NCBI GenBank assembly: GCA_027943335.1
Contig: BSBK01005648.1
Location: 1,725,001 to 1,789,000 of the forward strand
DNA: 64,000 bases
Direction: 5' to 3'
Source of the DNA: Chamaecyparis obtusa
Taxonomy: Eukaryota > Streptophyta > Pinopsida > Cupressales > Cupressaceae
Shown: one piece after another, positions 34,545-47,502 of the stretch
How positions within the stretch are numbered: the stretch's first letter is position 1
Layout of the letters: every line of letters begins with the position of its first letter
Notes under the pieces: generated by a model
The model's input: the letters and a program-made list of their open reading frames with translations, nothing else
Told to the model about the DNA's origin: nothing
The model's database searches: none
Translations under genes and position numbers: made by a program

Positions 34545-37510
34545 CCAAGCTTACCTCTAGAGTGATCCGCTTTTGATTTTGATAGAGGTTTGGTTAGAAT
34601 ATATGCAGTTTTCTCATTTGTACTAATGTATCTTAACTGAACAAAATTTCTCTCCACCATGTCTCTAACATAGTGATGGGGATCTCAATGTGTTTAGACC
34701 TATCATGAAATACAGGATTCACAAAACAAATTATGAAATTTTGGTTATCACAGTGAATGATCATGGAATCCAGGGCTTGTCTAAACAATCCAACCAATAG
34801 CTTTCTTAGCCATACTACTTCTCGAGCTCCCATAGATGTGGAAATGTATTCAGCTTTAGTGGAGCTTTGTGCAAATGACAATTATTTTATGCAAAACCAA
34901 GATATCATGGCAGATCCTAAATTGAAATAACATCCTGAAGTACTCTTACTATCTACGATACTTCTTGCCCAATCTAAGTATGAATATCCATGGAGGTTTA
35001 TATCAATATTGTCATACATTAAAGAAAGTCCAATAGTTCTATGGAGATATCTCAATATGTGTTTTGTTGCGACCAGATGCAATTTTCTAGGTTCACACAT
35101 GAACTAATTGAGTGCATTTATTGATAGCAAGTTTCTAGTTTGGCATTGAACAAATACATTAATGACCCAATTATTTGATGATAGAGAGTAGGATCTGCTA
35201 ATTCTAACTTTGAAGTTGCTTCTTTGAGTTTGTGAATGTTTGTATCCATAGGTGTAGACATAGGTTTTCTATCTATCATTCCAAACCTCTATAATATATC
35301 AACAATGTATTTTCCTTTATTTAAGATAATGAAATTATCTTGTTGCCATATTTCTAAGCCAAGGAAGTAATGTCAGATTCCCAAATCTTTCATGTCAAAT
35401 TTAGAAGCAAGGTCTTTCTTGCATTCAATGATGATTTGATCTTCTCTTGTGATTAGAAAATCATACCAGAATCAAGGAGCCTGTTTGAGACTATATAATG
35501 CCTTTTTTAATTTACAAACATGAGAAGTACTATCATGAATTACAAATCCCTCTGGTTGTTCCAAGTATACTTCCTCTTCAATGATCCCATTAAGGAAAGC
35601 TATCTTTACATCCATCTGGTGAATTTTCCACCCTTTAGATGCGATAATAAAAATAACCCCTCTGATAGAGGTGTATCAAGAAACTAGGGAAAATGTCTCT
35701 TCATAATCAATCCCTTCCTTCTAAGAGAATCCTCTAGAAACAAATTTGGCTTTATGTTTTTCAATACTTCCATCAAATGCATGTTTTATTTTGAACAACC
35801 ATTTAGATGAGACAACTGATTTGTCTTTAGGTCTAGGCATAATGTCCCAAACATCATTCTTTATGATGGATTGGTATTCTTCAACCATGACTTCCTTCCA
35901 TACTTTCTTTTGGAGTGCTTCCTCAATATTTGAAGGTTCAGATTCAATAAGTTTACTCATGAGAGAAACATAGTTGGAGTATCTATTAGGTTTCTTCCTT
36001 TCTCTGAAAGTACCCTTAGAAGCTCAATAAATCTTTGCTTCTTCAATTTTTTTCCTTGTCCGGAGTGGTCTCTTATGATTAATGGTTGAATCTCTAGGTT
36101 CAAGTGTGGAGTTCAATGGTTCATTGTCATTTTCTATAGAAGTCTCCCTCTGAAGCTCGGGATCATGATCTTATTAAGGATTTACTTCATCTACTTCCAT
36201 AATGTCTTTAGATCTTTTAAAAGAAATTTCTTCTTGGAAGGTTACATCTTTGCTAAGTTCAATTAAGTTTTGACTAGGTATGTATATCATGTAGGCTTTA
36301 GATGTCTCGCTATACCCAAAAAATATCCCACTCTTTCCTGAAGGCTCTAATTTGGATCTTTTCTCCTTAGGAATGTGGATATAGATAGGAAAACCAAATA
36401 TCCTAAGATGGCTTATGTCAAGTTTCATCCTAGTGAATGCTTCTTCAAGGGTTTTATTTTCTAGAATAGAGTGAGGACATCTATTTTGGATATAAACAGT
36501 TGTGCAGGAGGCTTTAGCCCAAAATGAGGTATGAAGGATTTGATCATGCATCATAGCTTTTTCTGCTTCTACTATGGTTCTATTTTTCCTTTCAGCTACC
36601 CCATTTTATTGAGGGTTATAAAGAACTATGTACTCCCTCTTAATACCAGCTAAATTACAAAATTATTTAAAGTTATAAGAGATGTATTATCCCCCTTTAT
36701 CAGACCTTAAGGTTTTGATTATTTTCTCAGGCACGTTTCCAACTAAGGCTTTGGATTCTTTAAATTTTGTTATAACTTCATTTGATTCTTTACATTTTAG
36801 AAATTAAATCTATGTTTTCCTAGAGTAGTTATCAAACAAATAATATAATATGAAAATCCTCCTAGAGAGGTCACTATCATTGGTCCACATAGGTCAAAAT
36901 GGATAAGTTCAAGTACATTTTTGGATCTACTCTCACTATTATGAAAATACCCTTGGAATTCTTTCCTAGAGCACAACCCTTGCAAACCCCCTCGTGATCT
37001 TGCTTTAATTTAGGTAGACCATTTATAATATTCATGATAGAAGATAGGGCACAAAAGTGAAGATGTCCCAACCTTCTATTCCATATTTCATTAGTAGAAG
37101 ATATATCATGAATTAAGGCTTGAGAGGGAGAAGTGGATAGTTTGTATAGGCACCCATCTTGAATTCCTACAGTATGTGCCTTTTTTATATTTGAGTCCGT
37201 AGGCTATGTTAGAACCTTTCCATCCATGAAAGAAATCTAGTACCCCTTATCTTTAAGTGCTGATATGGAAACTAGATTGTGCTTGATGCTTGGTACAAAT
37301 AGTACACCAGTTAATTGAAGAGACATACCCAATTTGAGTTGAATTGTGTAGGTTTCCAACTCCTTTTACTGGGTATTTTGAATTGTCTCCAATGGTGACT
37401 TCTTCATTTGAACCTTCATCTAGGCTATCTAGTTTTTCTCTTAATCTTGTGATGTGTTGGGAGGATCCACTGTGAACGACCTAGGTACTTCTTCTATTTG
37501 ATATCTCACT
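34545..37510 (-). pseudogene. Ty1/copia pol remnant of element F
   Basis: Minus-strand order is integrase, RT, RNase H. Integrase: CKGCALGK (about 36990-36965) and LELIHFDLCGPM with the first catalytic Asp kept, then VYIQNRCPHSILENKT and LRIFGFPIYIHIPKEKRSK (36554-36174). RT: AEEYQ-like start and DVWDIMPRPKDKSVVSSKW (35880-35810), then ALYSLKQAP near 35495, after which about 90 residues including YVDD are missing; the frame resumes at DFLITREDQ (about 35460). RNase H: DWARSIVDSKSTSGC (35000-34955) and SFAQSSTKAEYIS (34878-34840). Inactive. Confidence 0.87.
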
Positions 37511-37932
37511 TGATAGTGCTAAGAAAAATACAAGTCTTTCTCCATCCTTATCCTTACTTCTGCTAGTGAGGCTTGATGTCCAAATTTATCACATCTGAAA
37601 CATTGGACTCTAGACATGTCTCTTCTTCTTTTATTTGAATGCTTGTTAAGGTTGTTTTTCTTTTGTCTAAAGTTTTTTTTCCTTCCTTTCTTTTGAGAAT
37701 TAGCATTAAGGACTTGAATTTGTCCATTATAGATGTTTGTCTCGATTCCTCTCACAATAAATCTTTCTTCTTCTTGAATGCAGTCGGTCTTTAATTGATC
37801 AAACTTAGAAAATTTGGGTCTAGCACTTATCCCTTGTATGAATGTTTCCCAAGATGTAGGCAATCCATTTACAACCAGCATTGATAATTCTTTATTGTCA
37901 ACTTGAGACCAATAATAGAGATTTGATCACTT
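37511..37932 (-). pseudogene. Ty1/copia gag remnant of element F, cut by element B
   Basis: The frame 37881-37519 shows LVVNGLPTSWETFIQGI and FDQLKTDCIQEEERF, typical of the copia gag core. A Lys/Arg-rich stretch and one zinc knuckle follow. The knuckle starts CFRCDKFGHQA, but its last Cys is lost. Upstream, gag is still readable to about 37932, where element B begins, so the 5' part of F lies on the far side of the nested insertions, outside the window. Confidence 0.85.
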
Positions 37933-37937
37933 ATCTT
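37933..37937. repeat. Presumed target site of element B, left copy (ATCTT)
   Basis: The five bases before the 5' LTR of B. The partner copy should lie beyond 64000 because nested insertions displaced the right end, so it cannot be confirmed here. Confidence 0.4.
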
Positions 37938-39186
37938 TGATACTCCTAAGAGTTATTTTGTTTTCATTAGTTATGATGAAGTCATAATGATTGTCAAAGT
38001 CATTCGATAATGAAGGTAAGAAAAGTCGGTAAAGCACATAAGCTATTCAGTAAAAGGAAATAAAGGAGAGACAACTTTCGGTAAAGACAAAGGAAGTTTA
38101 GCCACCGAGCAAAGAAGAACTGAGTATTGAGTTGTACTGAGTTACACTGTCCACCGAACCAAGAGATGATAAAGTTACTAAGCAACAAGAAAATGTGTTA
38201 CCGAGCATGACAAGCCGACACAAGGAGAATCTATAGATACATTGAACCTAGACACCGAGAAGAAAATGGTTTAAAAATCTCAAGGAGATTGTCTGATAGA
38301 GCGTTGGAGATATAAACATGATGATTATATGTGATTACAAGGTGAGATCCACCAATAAGAATTAAATGTGAATATGCATTGGAGGAGTAACCATTGCTAG
38401 CACTGCTTAAGGAGATAATTCTAGAACATTTCCACTTCTTCTAGAATTGTATAAATTGGATCTAAGTGAGAAGATCAGTACACATGTAAGAGGAATGTAA
38501 TGTGTGGATGTAAAGAAGAGATTGCAGAGAGAAGGTGATTAGAAGAGAAGCCACCGAGTAATAAAGCAGTAAAGATCAGAGAGTAAGTGTGATTTAGAGT
38601 TGAAGCTACTAAGTACAAAATTAATATTGTGAGTGGAGCACAATATGAGGTAATCAATTAATGAGCACATTGAGTTTGATAAGCATATGATTGATACAAG
38701 TACTACAAACATATTTGTTACTGATTAAGTTTGTAATCATAATTGTGAAGTCTCTTAACCAAGTAGATCTTAACAGGTCTTACATTGTAAATCCTTTAAC
38801 CATGTATAGTTCTTAGATTAGAATTGTAAAATCCTTTAGCAAGGTAGACTTAACTGGTCTTTAGACTCTTAACCAAGTTAATACTCTTAACAGGGTAAGC
38901 TATCAGAATAGTTATCATTGTATCTCTAATCGAGTAGACTTTTTACTACAGTAGTGAAGTTTTGTGGGTGTCATCCCCATCGTAGTTTTTATCCTCTACA
39001 AGGATTTCTGTGATACCAAAATGAATGTGTTATATGTTATGTTTATTGTTAATGATTTATAAGTTGTATGAGATGCATGAAGAAGTTATGAAAAGGTGAA
39101 TCGTTAAGAAAGATAGTTAAAATAATTTTATAGTACTAATTCACTCCTCCCCTCTTAGTACTCACCTTTCCATACTTAGTCCAACA
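37938..39186 (+). repeat. 5' LTR of element B
   Basis: Begins TGATACTCCTAAGAG and ends CCTCTTAGTACTCACC...AGTCCAACA; 1,249 bp. Repeated ACCGAG/ACTGAG words occur at 38100-38270 and near 38553. Its first half is matched by 44758-45435. Confidence 0.92.
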
Positions 39187-39188
39187 AT

Positions 39189-39205
39189 TGGTATCAAAGA
39201 AGTGT
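39189..39205 (+). other. Primer-binding site of element B
   Basis: TGGTATCAAAGAAGTG two bases after the LTR, initiator Met-tRNA type. Confidence 0.85.
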
Positions 39206-39255
39206 CTCTTATTAAGAAGTTTAACTACTTGAGAGGAAAGATCTAGAGAGATAGA

Positions 39256-40626
39256 TAGTTACAAGTATGAAAAGGTGATAGATAGCATGAACATGGAACT
39301 GAGAATGGCTAATGAGAAGATTGATGAATTGAGTATAAAATTGAAGCATTCACTCATCAAGAGAAAGGAGCTAGCACAAAAATTGAAGGACACTCAAGAT
39401 TAGATTGAAGGACTTGAAGAACTGTCAGAGGGAAGTATGTCTGATGAATTTGAGGCTGCAATATTAGAATTGACTAAAAAGAACAAAAACCTAGTTGATC
39501 AGGTGAAAGCACTGAAAAGAGAACAAGAAGCCAAATTGGTAAGGATGTGTGAAGTCCTACAAGAAAAAGGAAAAGATAAAGATGACAAAAGAATGGTTGA
39601 AGATGAAAGAATACAAATCAATACAAGGGTAAATGAGAAAGATGGGGAAATATTGAGGTTGACACAAATTCACTACAACTTGACAGACCAACTAGTCGGT
39701 GCAAATTAGGAAGTTGCAAGGAAAGTTGGAGAGATTTTTGAACTGAGATTTGAGAATGAACATCTGAAGAATGAATTGAAATCTAAAAAAGATGCTAATG
39801 AAGTCTTGAAAAGAAATGAATAATCATTGAGGATATTGGATGAACAACTAAGAGGTCAGATACAACCAAAAGATACCTCATGACTTGGATACAATGCAAA
39901 CAATACTACCAAGAAGGGTGAGTCCTCTAAACAAGCAGCCAACTGAGTTAATGTCTCTATTCCACTGAAGATAAAGAATCCTACTTGTTATCACTGTGGG
40001 AAACCAAGACATATAAATAATGTTTACAGGACCAAAAGAGGCAATCCACCAAGTAGTCCTAAGTTTAATGGCCATTATTACAAGTGCAACAAGTATGGTC
40101 ATAAGGCATTTGAGTGTAGATCAAGGGTTGCTAACAATTCAAGGAAGCCAAGCTTTAATGGCTACTATAAAAATTGCAATCGATATGGTCACAAGTCTAA
40201 ATAATGCTGGTCACAAAGAAAGAATAAGAAATGGGTCCCTAACTGAAAAAATGTTGCAAACAACTAATAATGATCAACTATATCGTGGGACTATAATACA
40301 AGAATTACTCATATTGCATGTAGGAGATTTGGTCACATTGCTGCAAATTGCTTTCAGATGCATGATATGAACAATAGAAGGTCATGGAGAAATTATGGAA
40401 TGGCTTTCTTTCATTGTCACAAGGTCAGTCACCTAGCAAAAGACTGGAGGTATCAAGACAAAGCCCCAACTGAGGAACAATCAAATGAAAATTCTCAAGT
40501 TAACATTAATGAGATAAGAGATCAGATGAATAGGACATGGAGAAGGAAGCCTCAAGATGATGGAATTGAACTTGGAACAATTAATGGCACCACATCTTCT
40601 AGATCAGGTGTACCTATTTTTACTTA
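39256..40626 (+). pseudogene. Gag-like ORF of element B with zinc knuckles
   Basis: Colinear with gag of element A. A Lys/Glu-rich coiled-coil part comes first (open at 39437-39709, EAAILELTKKNKNLVDQVKA). Stops follow, then decayed knuckles: CYHCGKPRHINNVY, YYKCNKYGHKAFEC, KNCNRYGHKSK and a GDLVTLLQIAF region out of frame that hides a fourth. The fifth, FHCHKVSHLAKDW, has lost two of its cysteines. It ends TAA at 40624-40626 after a Ser-rich tail (GTTSSRSG), as in A. RNA binding is the expected role of the intact ancestor. Decay of Cys and His codons shows there is no longer selection. Confidence 0.8.
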
Positions 40627-41122
40627 ATCGGTCAAAGGTATGTGTAGGAGCTGATAACCTAAAATCTATCTTAAATCAGTTCCTAGCATTTGTGCAGAAA
40701 TCCATATTAGCATATTAAGATGCATTTGGATATAATTTGTGAAGAGTAACATTTCATATTTTGATTGGTAAAGAGTATGAGTTATTTTGTTCCATTTGGT
40801 GAAAGGAAAGTGTATTTTGTAATTGGTGAAAGGGAGTCAATAAGAAGCATTTAATGTAAATATTATAGACATTGGAAACCCTAATTGAAGAAAAACTATA
40901 AATAGAGGTTGTGCTATTTCATTTTCACCTTACACTTTCATGAGCATTTGAAGCACTTAGTAGAGAAGAGACCACATAACAAATTCAAGTGATCATTTGA
41001 GAAATTCCAAGTAGTGTAAAGCACATTCAAGGTATTTCTAGTGTTTTATGAGTTGTGTTAGAACAATCAAGTTGTTATTCTATTTGAAACGCTAGTAGTT
41101 GAAGATTATTTCTGAGATCCAA
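40627..41122 (+). promoter_or_regulatory. Internal promoter region before ORF2 of element B
   Basis: TATAAATA at 40897-40904 is followed by TTTCATTTTCACC at about 40916-40928 and an ATG at 41123. Layout and initiator-like word match element A. Confidence 0.6.
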
Positions 41123-44100
41123 ATGACACCCAAAGTTCAAAAAAGCCTATTGTTATGGAGAAGATTGACCTTGTCAATCCGAAATACAAGTCGCCTCTCA
41201 CCGTTGTTGTGGAAATAGATAAGTTTGGTGCCCTATCTTCAATCCCACCAAGAGTGATACTTATTGAAGAAATTCACACCTTCATACATTGCAAGATTGA
41301 AGACATTTGTCGAGCTAAAATTGATACATCCTATAGGAATTTATGTATTAATGTAAAGTTGAAGGATGACCACACGCATCTGAAAACCAAGGGTTTGGTC
41401 AACTCTATGCATGTATCGACATTATTCAAACATGAATGGATGAGAATGGTTCTAAGTTGAGTACATGATTAGTTCATGTGGCTTGATGCCTGGTGAAGAT
41501 CACCAAGGATGTACTACACATAGTCACATGATTTATGGCCAGTGATAGACCAAGAGCATGTAAGAAAATAGACAAGAATAAATTATGTGAGCTTACTCAA
41601 GCCAAATGGGATGGTAGAGGTTTGAAGTTGTCTAATGTTTAAGACCCTAAGATAATATTTGCAAGAAACATCATATCATATCGAATCTTTCAGTCATCTC
41701 GGGTAGACAGTGTACCTTGTGGAGTAGTAGATATTGCTTATAAGATTGTAAAGAAGGACATGAAGATAGATCTGTGTGAGATCTTGTTGAAACAATTGGA
41801 TGAAAACATGAACACTATAAGGAAAGAAAAATCCAATACATTGAAGTTTGGATCATTACTGGTGCATGCATTTTCTTTTAGTTTTAGAACTTCTTTCCCA
41901 CAATCGGTGAAGTAGTTTGGAAAGAAGATAAACCAATTATTTATCAAATTAATGAGTTCATTCAAAGTATAGGAGATAATTTTGACATGGTGATGAATGA
42001 CTATTTTACAAATTTTCAAACTAAGATGCATAAAAGGTTTAGGATTCCACCCCAACTAGTGGAAGAATATAAGGATGAGATATGTTTTGAGGTAGATACA
42101 GACACATGTATATTAAGAGATGTGGAGCCAAGAACCATGTGGATGTTACCCATGGGATATGAAATGGATATTGATGGTGCATCAATACAAATAAAAGGAT
42201 TACTAGAAAAACTAGTTGACAAAAGAGCAACTCAGTATGGTATTTATGAAGAATTTAAGAATAAAATCAAACTAGGTATATTGATACCTAAGGCCCTAAG
42301 GAAAAATAGCAGAATGATTAGTAATTTGCTAGATAATTTGGGTATTCCTACTGAAAAAGATGAAGTTGATCTATTAGAGGTTAAGGGGAAGAAGATAAGA
42401 ATGAAGAAAGAAACCCCTAGTCCAATCGGTGTTAGACCATCAACAAGGTCTTCCTCCACATTGACAGTGAAAAAGAAAGAAAAAATTGAACCACCTAAGC
42501 CCAAAACTTACATAAGATAGAAAAAGGCTACTGGAAGGCCTAGGATAAAATTGAAGCTATAGGAAGATAGTGAAACTGAATCAGAAGATGTTTCACAATT
42601 TAAAGTTGTACAAAGTCAAACACCAAAATTGAAAGATCTTGATGAATCACTCAAGACACTTAAGAAATATGGAGGTTATTCAAGTTTGAAACAATTGAAA
42701 TATGACAAAAGGAATGATGAAGAAAAATATATAATTGAAGAGGATATTATATTCACTTTGCACAAATTTAGAACTACACCAGTTGAAGTAGCACAACATA
42801 TGGAAGATGAGTTATATCAAAGGATTGATGCTAAATGGAAACATGCTCTAGCATCTGAGAAGCAAATAAGGGAAAGATCCGTGGCCATCACAATATCAGA
42901 CCTAACCAAAAGAGGAATCAAGGGTACACTACAAGAATGCTAAAAAATATTTTGAGTGAAAAGTAGAGCACTAAGTATTATGGTCGGTAAGTTAGAAGAA
43001 GTGAAAAATGAGATTGATGATCTATGGAGAAAGATATTTTCTCTTGATCAACCAATTGATGCAGAAATCAATGAAACTCAAGGTAAGCCAGATCCAATTG
43101 ATCTAACAAATGATAAATTTGAAGTTATTATAGAGGATATCATAGAACAACACCATGCTAAGAAAATAAAAGATGATGAAGATATCATGGAAATCTAGGC
43201 CATAGAAATAGAAGAAATGAATATAGATGATTCTGAAAAGGCAAGATTAATGGAACAAGAATATCTTGTAATTGAATAGGTATTGAACTTTCCTGAAATT
43301 AAGGAAGTTATCTCAAAGGTAACCAGAGATGAACAAAAAGATGCAGTTGCCCCCACCGAACCACAAAAGGAAACCACTGAGTCAGTAAATCCTACCGATA
43401 CTGTAGAACAAGAGAAGGAACATGAAAAAGAGAAAGTAAAGGGCACAGGTGAAAGGAAGAAAGAAGATGAACAAGAGAAGGAGGAAAATAAGCAAGAAGA
43501 TAAAAAGGAATAAAAAGAAGAGAAGATCAATGACACCACTACTGCACAATCTAATGCGAAGAAGGGAAAGATGAAGAAGATCAAGTATGAAAAAGAGGTT
43601 GATTTGATCCAACCTATCATTATTCATAAGGTTGATATGTTAGCTTTGAGCCCCAAAGAAGTATCTGAGTTCAAAGACTTATTGAAAAGAAAAGCTGCAC
43701 AAGATAAGTTAATTGCAAAAAAGGAAAATAATGATGTTTTGGAGAATGTCAAAGACATATTGCATGAAATTGTACCAGAGGTTGATGTAAATGAAAAAGG
43801 AGATAAATACAGCCAGCTACGAGAATTGGTAAACTAGATAAACCAACCAAGTATTGAGACATCATAATACTTAATGCGAGTGCACATGAAACAAAAAGAG
43901 ACTAAAGTTATTGAAGAACTTCTTCAATCAGTTGCACTGGATAAGGTAACTCTATATGAGTTAGTTACAAAATTGGACAAAGAATTGAAATACATTCTTT
44001 TATCATTTCAAAGTATTTGTTTGATTTCAAATTTTACTAAGGATATTAAAGAAAAATATGATAATGTGGAAAAGGAGATGACCGAACAATTATCTAAACT

Positions 44101-44452
44101 TTCAACTGAGCCTAATTCTTTCCAAGTATACTATCAAAAGTTGAAGCACTTAATGTGAGTGTAATATGAGCTGAGAAAAGAGGAGAATAAGATCATAATG
44201 GATCTACTAGAACTCCAAACATTTTTTATTCCCCACATTGAATCATTATAGAAGCATATACAAAAGGGAAAAGATTTAGTCAACACACCGAATGTAAGTA
44301 CAATGGACAACATGGTGAGCTTAACAACTAACATTAGTGATAAAATCATAGTGTTGAAGACACTAAAGAATTCATTGAAGGCATCATTGAATGATGCATA
44401 AGAGAGATATAAATTTATTTTTTTCAATATCCCTCTACCGGATAAACAATAA
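41123..44452 (+). pseudogene. ORF2 of element B: unassigned large protein, homologue of A ORF2
   Basis: Several frames carry it. 41155-41460 has GALSSIPPRVILIEEI, matching GTLSSIPENVLLMNDI in A. A heavily broken part follows at 41460-41980. 41987-42520 has DYFTNFQTKMHKRFRIP and YKDEICFEVDTD, against DNYFIEFKKKM and SKDICFLVDTN in A. 42629-42943 has AKWKHALASEKQIRER, against QKWEYALQAEKEIRES in A. Then a Lys/Glu-rich section (43283-43513) and helical C-terminal frames to a stop near 44450. The conserved blocks keep their order and spacing in both elements. Function unknown. Confidence 0.75.
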
Positions 44453-44476
44453 GTTACTACTTTTGGCATTTTTGTT

Positions 44477-44757
44477 AAAAAAAGGGGGAAATATATGTGA
44501 GAAGATGAAGTATATTATATGGAAAATAAAGGCGGAAATATAGTGTAAAAAGGGGATATATTGAGGATAATAGTTAGTGGATGATATGTACAGAAGGATG
44601 GATATATATGATATGTGTGTACATGAAGTATTACTTCAGGGGGAGTAATAAGTTTACCGAGATATGGAGATACATGAACAATTTTGCCAAGGACAAAAGT
44701 TTTGATGAGTTTGAATTTTTTTAACAAAGATACCAAATTAATGCTAAAGGGGGAGAT
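44477..44757 (+). other. Three purine tracts before the 3' LTR of element B
   Basis: AAAAAGGGGGAAA (44478-44490), CAGGGGGAGTAA (44637-44648) and AAAGGGGGAGAT (44746-44757), the last abutting the LTR. Same order as in element A. Confidence 0.75.
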
Positions 44758-45435
44758 TGATACTCCTAAGATTTATTTTGTTGTCATTAGTTATGATGAA
44801 GTTGTAATGATTGTCAAATTCATTTGGTAATGAAGGTAAGACGTCGGTAAAGCACATAAGCTATTCGGTAAAAGGAATTAAAGGAGATACAATTTTTGGT
44901 AAAGACAAAGGAAGTTTAGCCACCGAGAAAAGAAGAACCAAGCACCAAGCACCAAGTTGTACTAAGTTACAACATCCACCAAATCAAGAGATAATATAGT
45001 TACCAAGAAACAAGAAAACATGTTACTAAGCATGATAGGCCGACACAAGGAGAATCTACAGATACATTGAAGCTAGACACCGAGAAGAAAATGGTTTTAA
45101 AATCTCAAGGAGATTATCTGAAAGAGTATTGGAGATCTAAACATGATGATTATACATGATTACAATGTGAGATCCACCAATAAGAACTAAATGTGAATAT
45201 GCATTGGAGGAGTAACCAATGCTAGCACCACTTAAGGAGATGATTCTAGAATATTTCCACCATTTCTAGAATTGTATAAATTGGATCTAAGTGAGAAGAT
45301 CAGTGCACATGTGAGAGGAATGTAATGTGCGGATGTGAAGCATAAATTGCAGAGAAAAGGTGATGAGAAGAGAAGCCACTGAATAATGGAGTAGTTAAGA
45401 GTAGAGAGTAATTGTGATTCAGAGTTGAAGCTACT
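44758..45435 (+). repeat. 3' LTR of element B, first 678 bp only
   Basis: Matches the 5' LTR from TGATACTCCTAAGA to GAAGCTACT, where the 5' LTR continues AAGTAC but this copy switches to TGTTGG. The break is taken as the insertion point of element C. Confidence 0.85.
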
Positions 45436-47502
45436 TGTTGGATATATTTTAGCTTTTCTAAGGTTTTTGGCTCTAGGTCCTTGTCCTTCATCTTTACATA
45501 TGCTTTGTCTAGTTTAGGGTTTCAGAATTTCTCAAAATCCATCATATTTGTGTTGGTAAACCCTTGCCTTTGGTATTTTTGCCTTGGTTTGATCATTCTC
45601 TCAGTTTGTCTTAAGTGTGCCCTAGTTCCTTATATTTGCGCATTATTTTTTGATCACTTAAGTCTTCCAATTTGCACATGGTCATTCTTTTCATTATCTT
45701 CGCTGAATCGTGCAATATTTTTCCATGTCTTCAAGTCTTTCAGTGAACTAGTGACAAAGGTGAGTCCTTTGTTATCTTTTTCTTAGTCCCTAAATCTCCT
45801 AGTTTATGTCATAGTTAGTCTTAACATTCAACGATTTAGCGACTGTGTAGTCTCCTATTCTCTTATTTCCTAGCGGTTTGCTCTTTACATTCAGCGAACA
45901 GGCATAACAGTTATCTCTTTATCGCTGAATTAAATGGATTTTCTCTTTGGTATTTGGTGACTCAGCGAGGACCATTGATCATCTTCTGGATCAACGGTGA
46001 AGTTTTAATCTCATGATGAATGGACCCTACCGCATTCTATTCAGTGATTCAATGATTAGTTCATGGTCTCATAAGTCATTAAGCTTGGCAGCTCCGACAA
46101 AGTATTTTGGAAAAGGATAAAGTTCTTCTCAGTCGCTGGATCTTAGGAAAGGATGAAAAAGCTCCAAATAATTTGGCAATTAAGCAAATCAAATTGTTCG
46201 TTGAATCTCAGAATCAGTTAGTGAAGTCCCAAGTCTATTGGTGATCTGGCGAACAAAGAAAAGTTAAAAGGTATATTTACTTCAGTCGCACATTCTCAGA
46301 ATGAAAAGATTAAAGTTCTAAACCTTGGGAGATTAAGCAAGTGCTATGTTCACCGAGTCTTGTAATTAAAAACAAAAGGTCTAATGGATTGGGTGATTCA
46401 GTGACAGCCGCTGATTGTTTTTAGGATCTACAGTTAGAGTATATTCTCATAATGTAACCTAAGGTATAAAAAGTATTCAGAAAATGGGAGATATGGGTTA
46501 TTTGCTCAATCTCAAAATCTGACTGTGGTTAAGCATTTCTTTTTGAGAATGTGAGATATTCATGTTCATTGAATTGTAGAATGGAATAAGAGTTAAGCGT
46601 AGCTTCTCAAGATTAAGAGATTTAGTTGTTCATTCATTCTCCAGATGTCACTATGGTTAAGGTGGTATGCTCACAGGTTTGTAAAAGGCTATATTTGCGG
46701 GATCTCTAGATGTTTGCCGAGTTAAGAAAAGGATTGCGAGAATTGGTGAAGTCTTTGGTCGCTTATTCTCTGAGTTTAACTATGATTGAATCAAGCATTC
46801 TGAGAACTAGAGATTGCCTTTAGTCACCCAATCTTTGATTATGGTGGGATTATGATGGATTTTAAAAGGATAGTTTGGGGACCATTGATCATATTTGGGA
46901 TTAACAGTGGTCAATAAATATCCAAGTAAAGTCATGAGTTAAGAGATCACTCTGAGATTTTGGAAATGGCCTTGTCACTGGATCTCCAAACTTAACCCAG
47001 GATTAGTATCTCTTGCAGAGATCATGAGATCCTTTGTTCGCTTGATCTCTAAATCGGGTCTAGTTAAGTTTTCATTCTAATCAATGTTATGAGCCGTTGC
47101 AACATGGAAAAGGTACTTTTCCAAGCTGGAAAAGGGGTAAAATGTTGTCCAATCAGGTTTTAACAAAGGTTTTTGTCAGTAATTAAGGGTTTTAATGCCA
47201 AAAGCCATGATCATTGCTCTTATGCTCTATTTTTTATTTTTTAAATCAGCCTGTCAACATCTATGTCATGGATAGCTTTGATTTGAAGGTTGGTAATATG
47301 CAAAATTGAATGTAGAAGTGACTTAGCCAAGATTTATGATGATTTAGCAATTGTACACATTCAATTCTTGAAAGTATATAGGTAGGACTTCATTGCTTTC
47401 GATGCTCAAAGCTATTCTGAAGATTATTGAGATTGTTGGCACTGAAGTAGTGAGTGAGAAGTAAAATAAGTTGCAAAACTATGGGGTTTTTGTTTTGTCA
47501 AG
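45436..47502 (+). other. Noncoding 5' region of element C with degenerate repeats
   Basis: No coding signal. Words of the type TCGCT..ATCTC..CTNTGGTTAAG recur near 46198, 46498, 46628, 46758, 46973 and 47035, three of them 130 bp apart. Another block, GACCATTGATCAT...GGATCAACGGTG, at 45974 recurs at 46881 and, more loosely, near 46405. A TATATAGG at 47375-47382, 121 bp before the ATG, could be the TATA box. Confidence 0.5.

Larger units (their letters stand above)
37938..45435 (+). mobile_element. Element B: second member of the A-type non-autonomous LTR family
   Basis: It has the plan of element A: 5' LTR, Met-tRNA-type primer site, gag-like knuckle ORF, spacer with TATA box, long unknown ORF2, three purine tracts, 3' LTR. 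No pol domain is seen. The 3' LTR is interrupted after 678 bp by element C. Coding similarity to A is clear in ORF2 (about 35-40% by eye over the best segments) and weaker in gag. The LTRs share style and CCGAG motifs but not overall sequence, so A and B are related families rather than copies of one. Confidence 0.87.

Noticed and set aside
43195..43627. Two minus-strand frames rich in Ser, Phe and Cys
   Set aside because: They are antisense to the Lys/Glu-rich part of ORF2 in element B; the composition follows from that. The same holds for 19327-19716 opposite element A.
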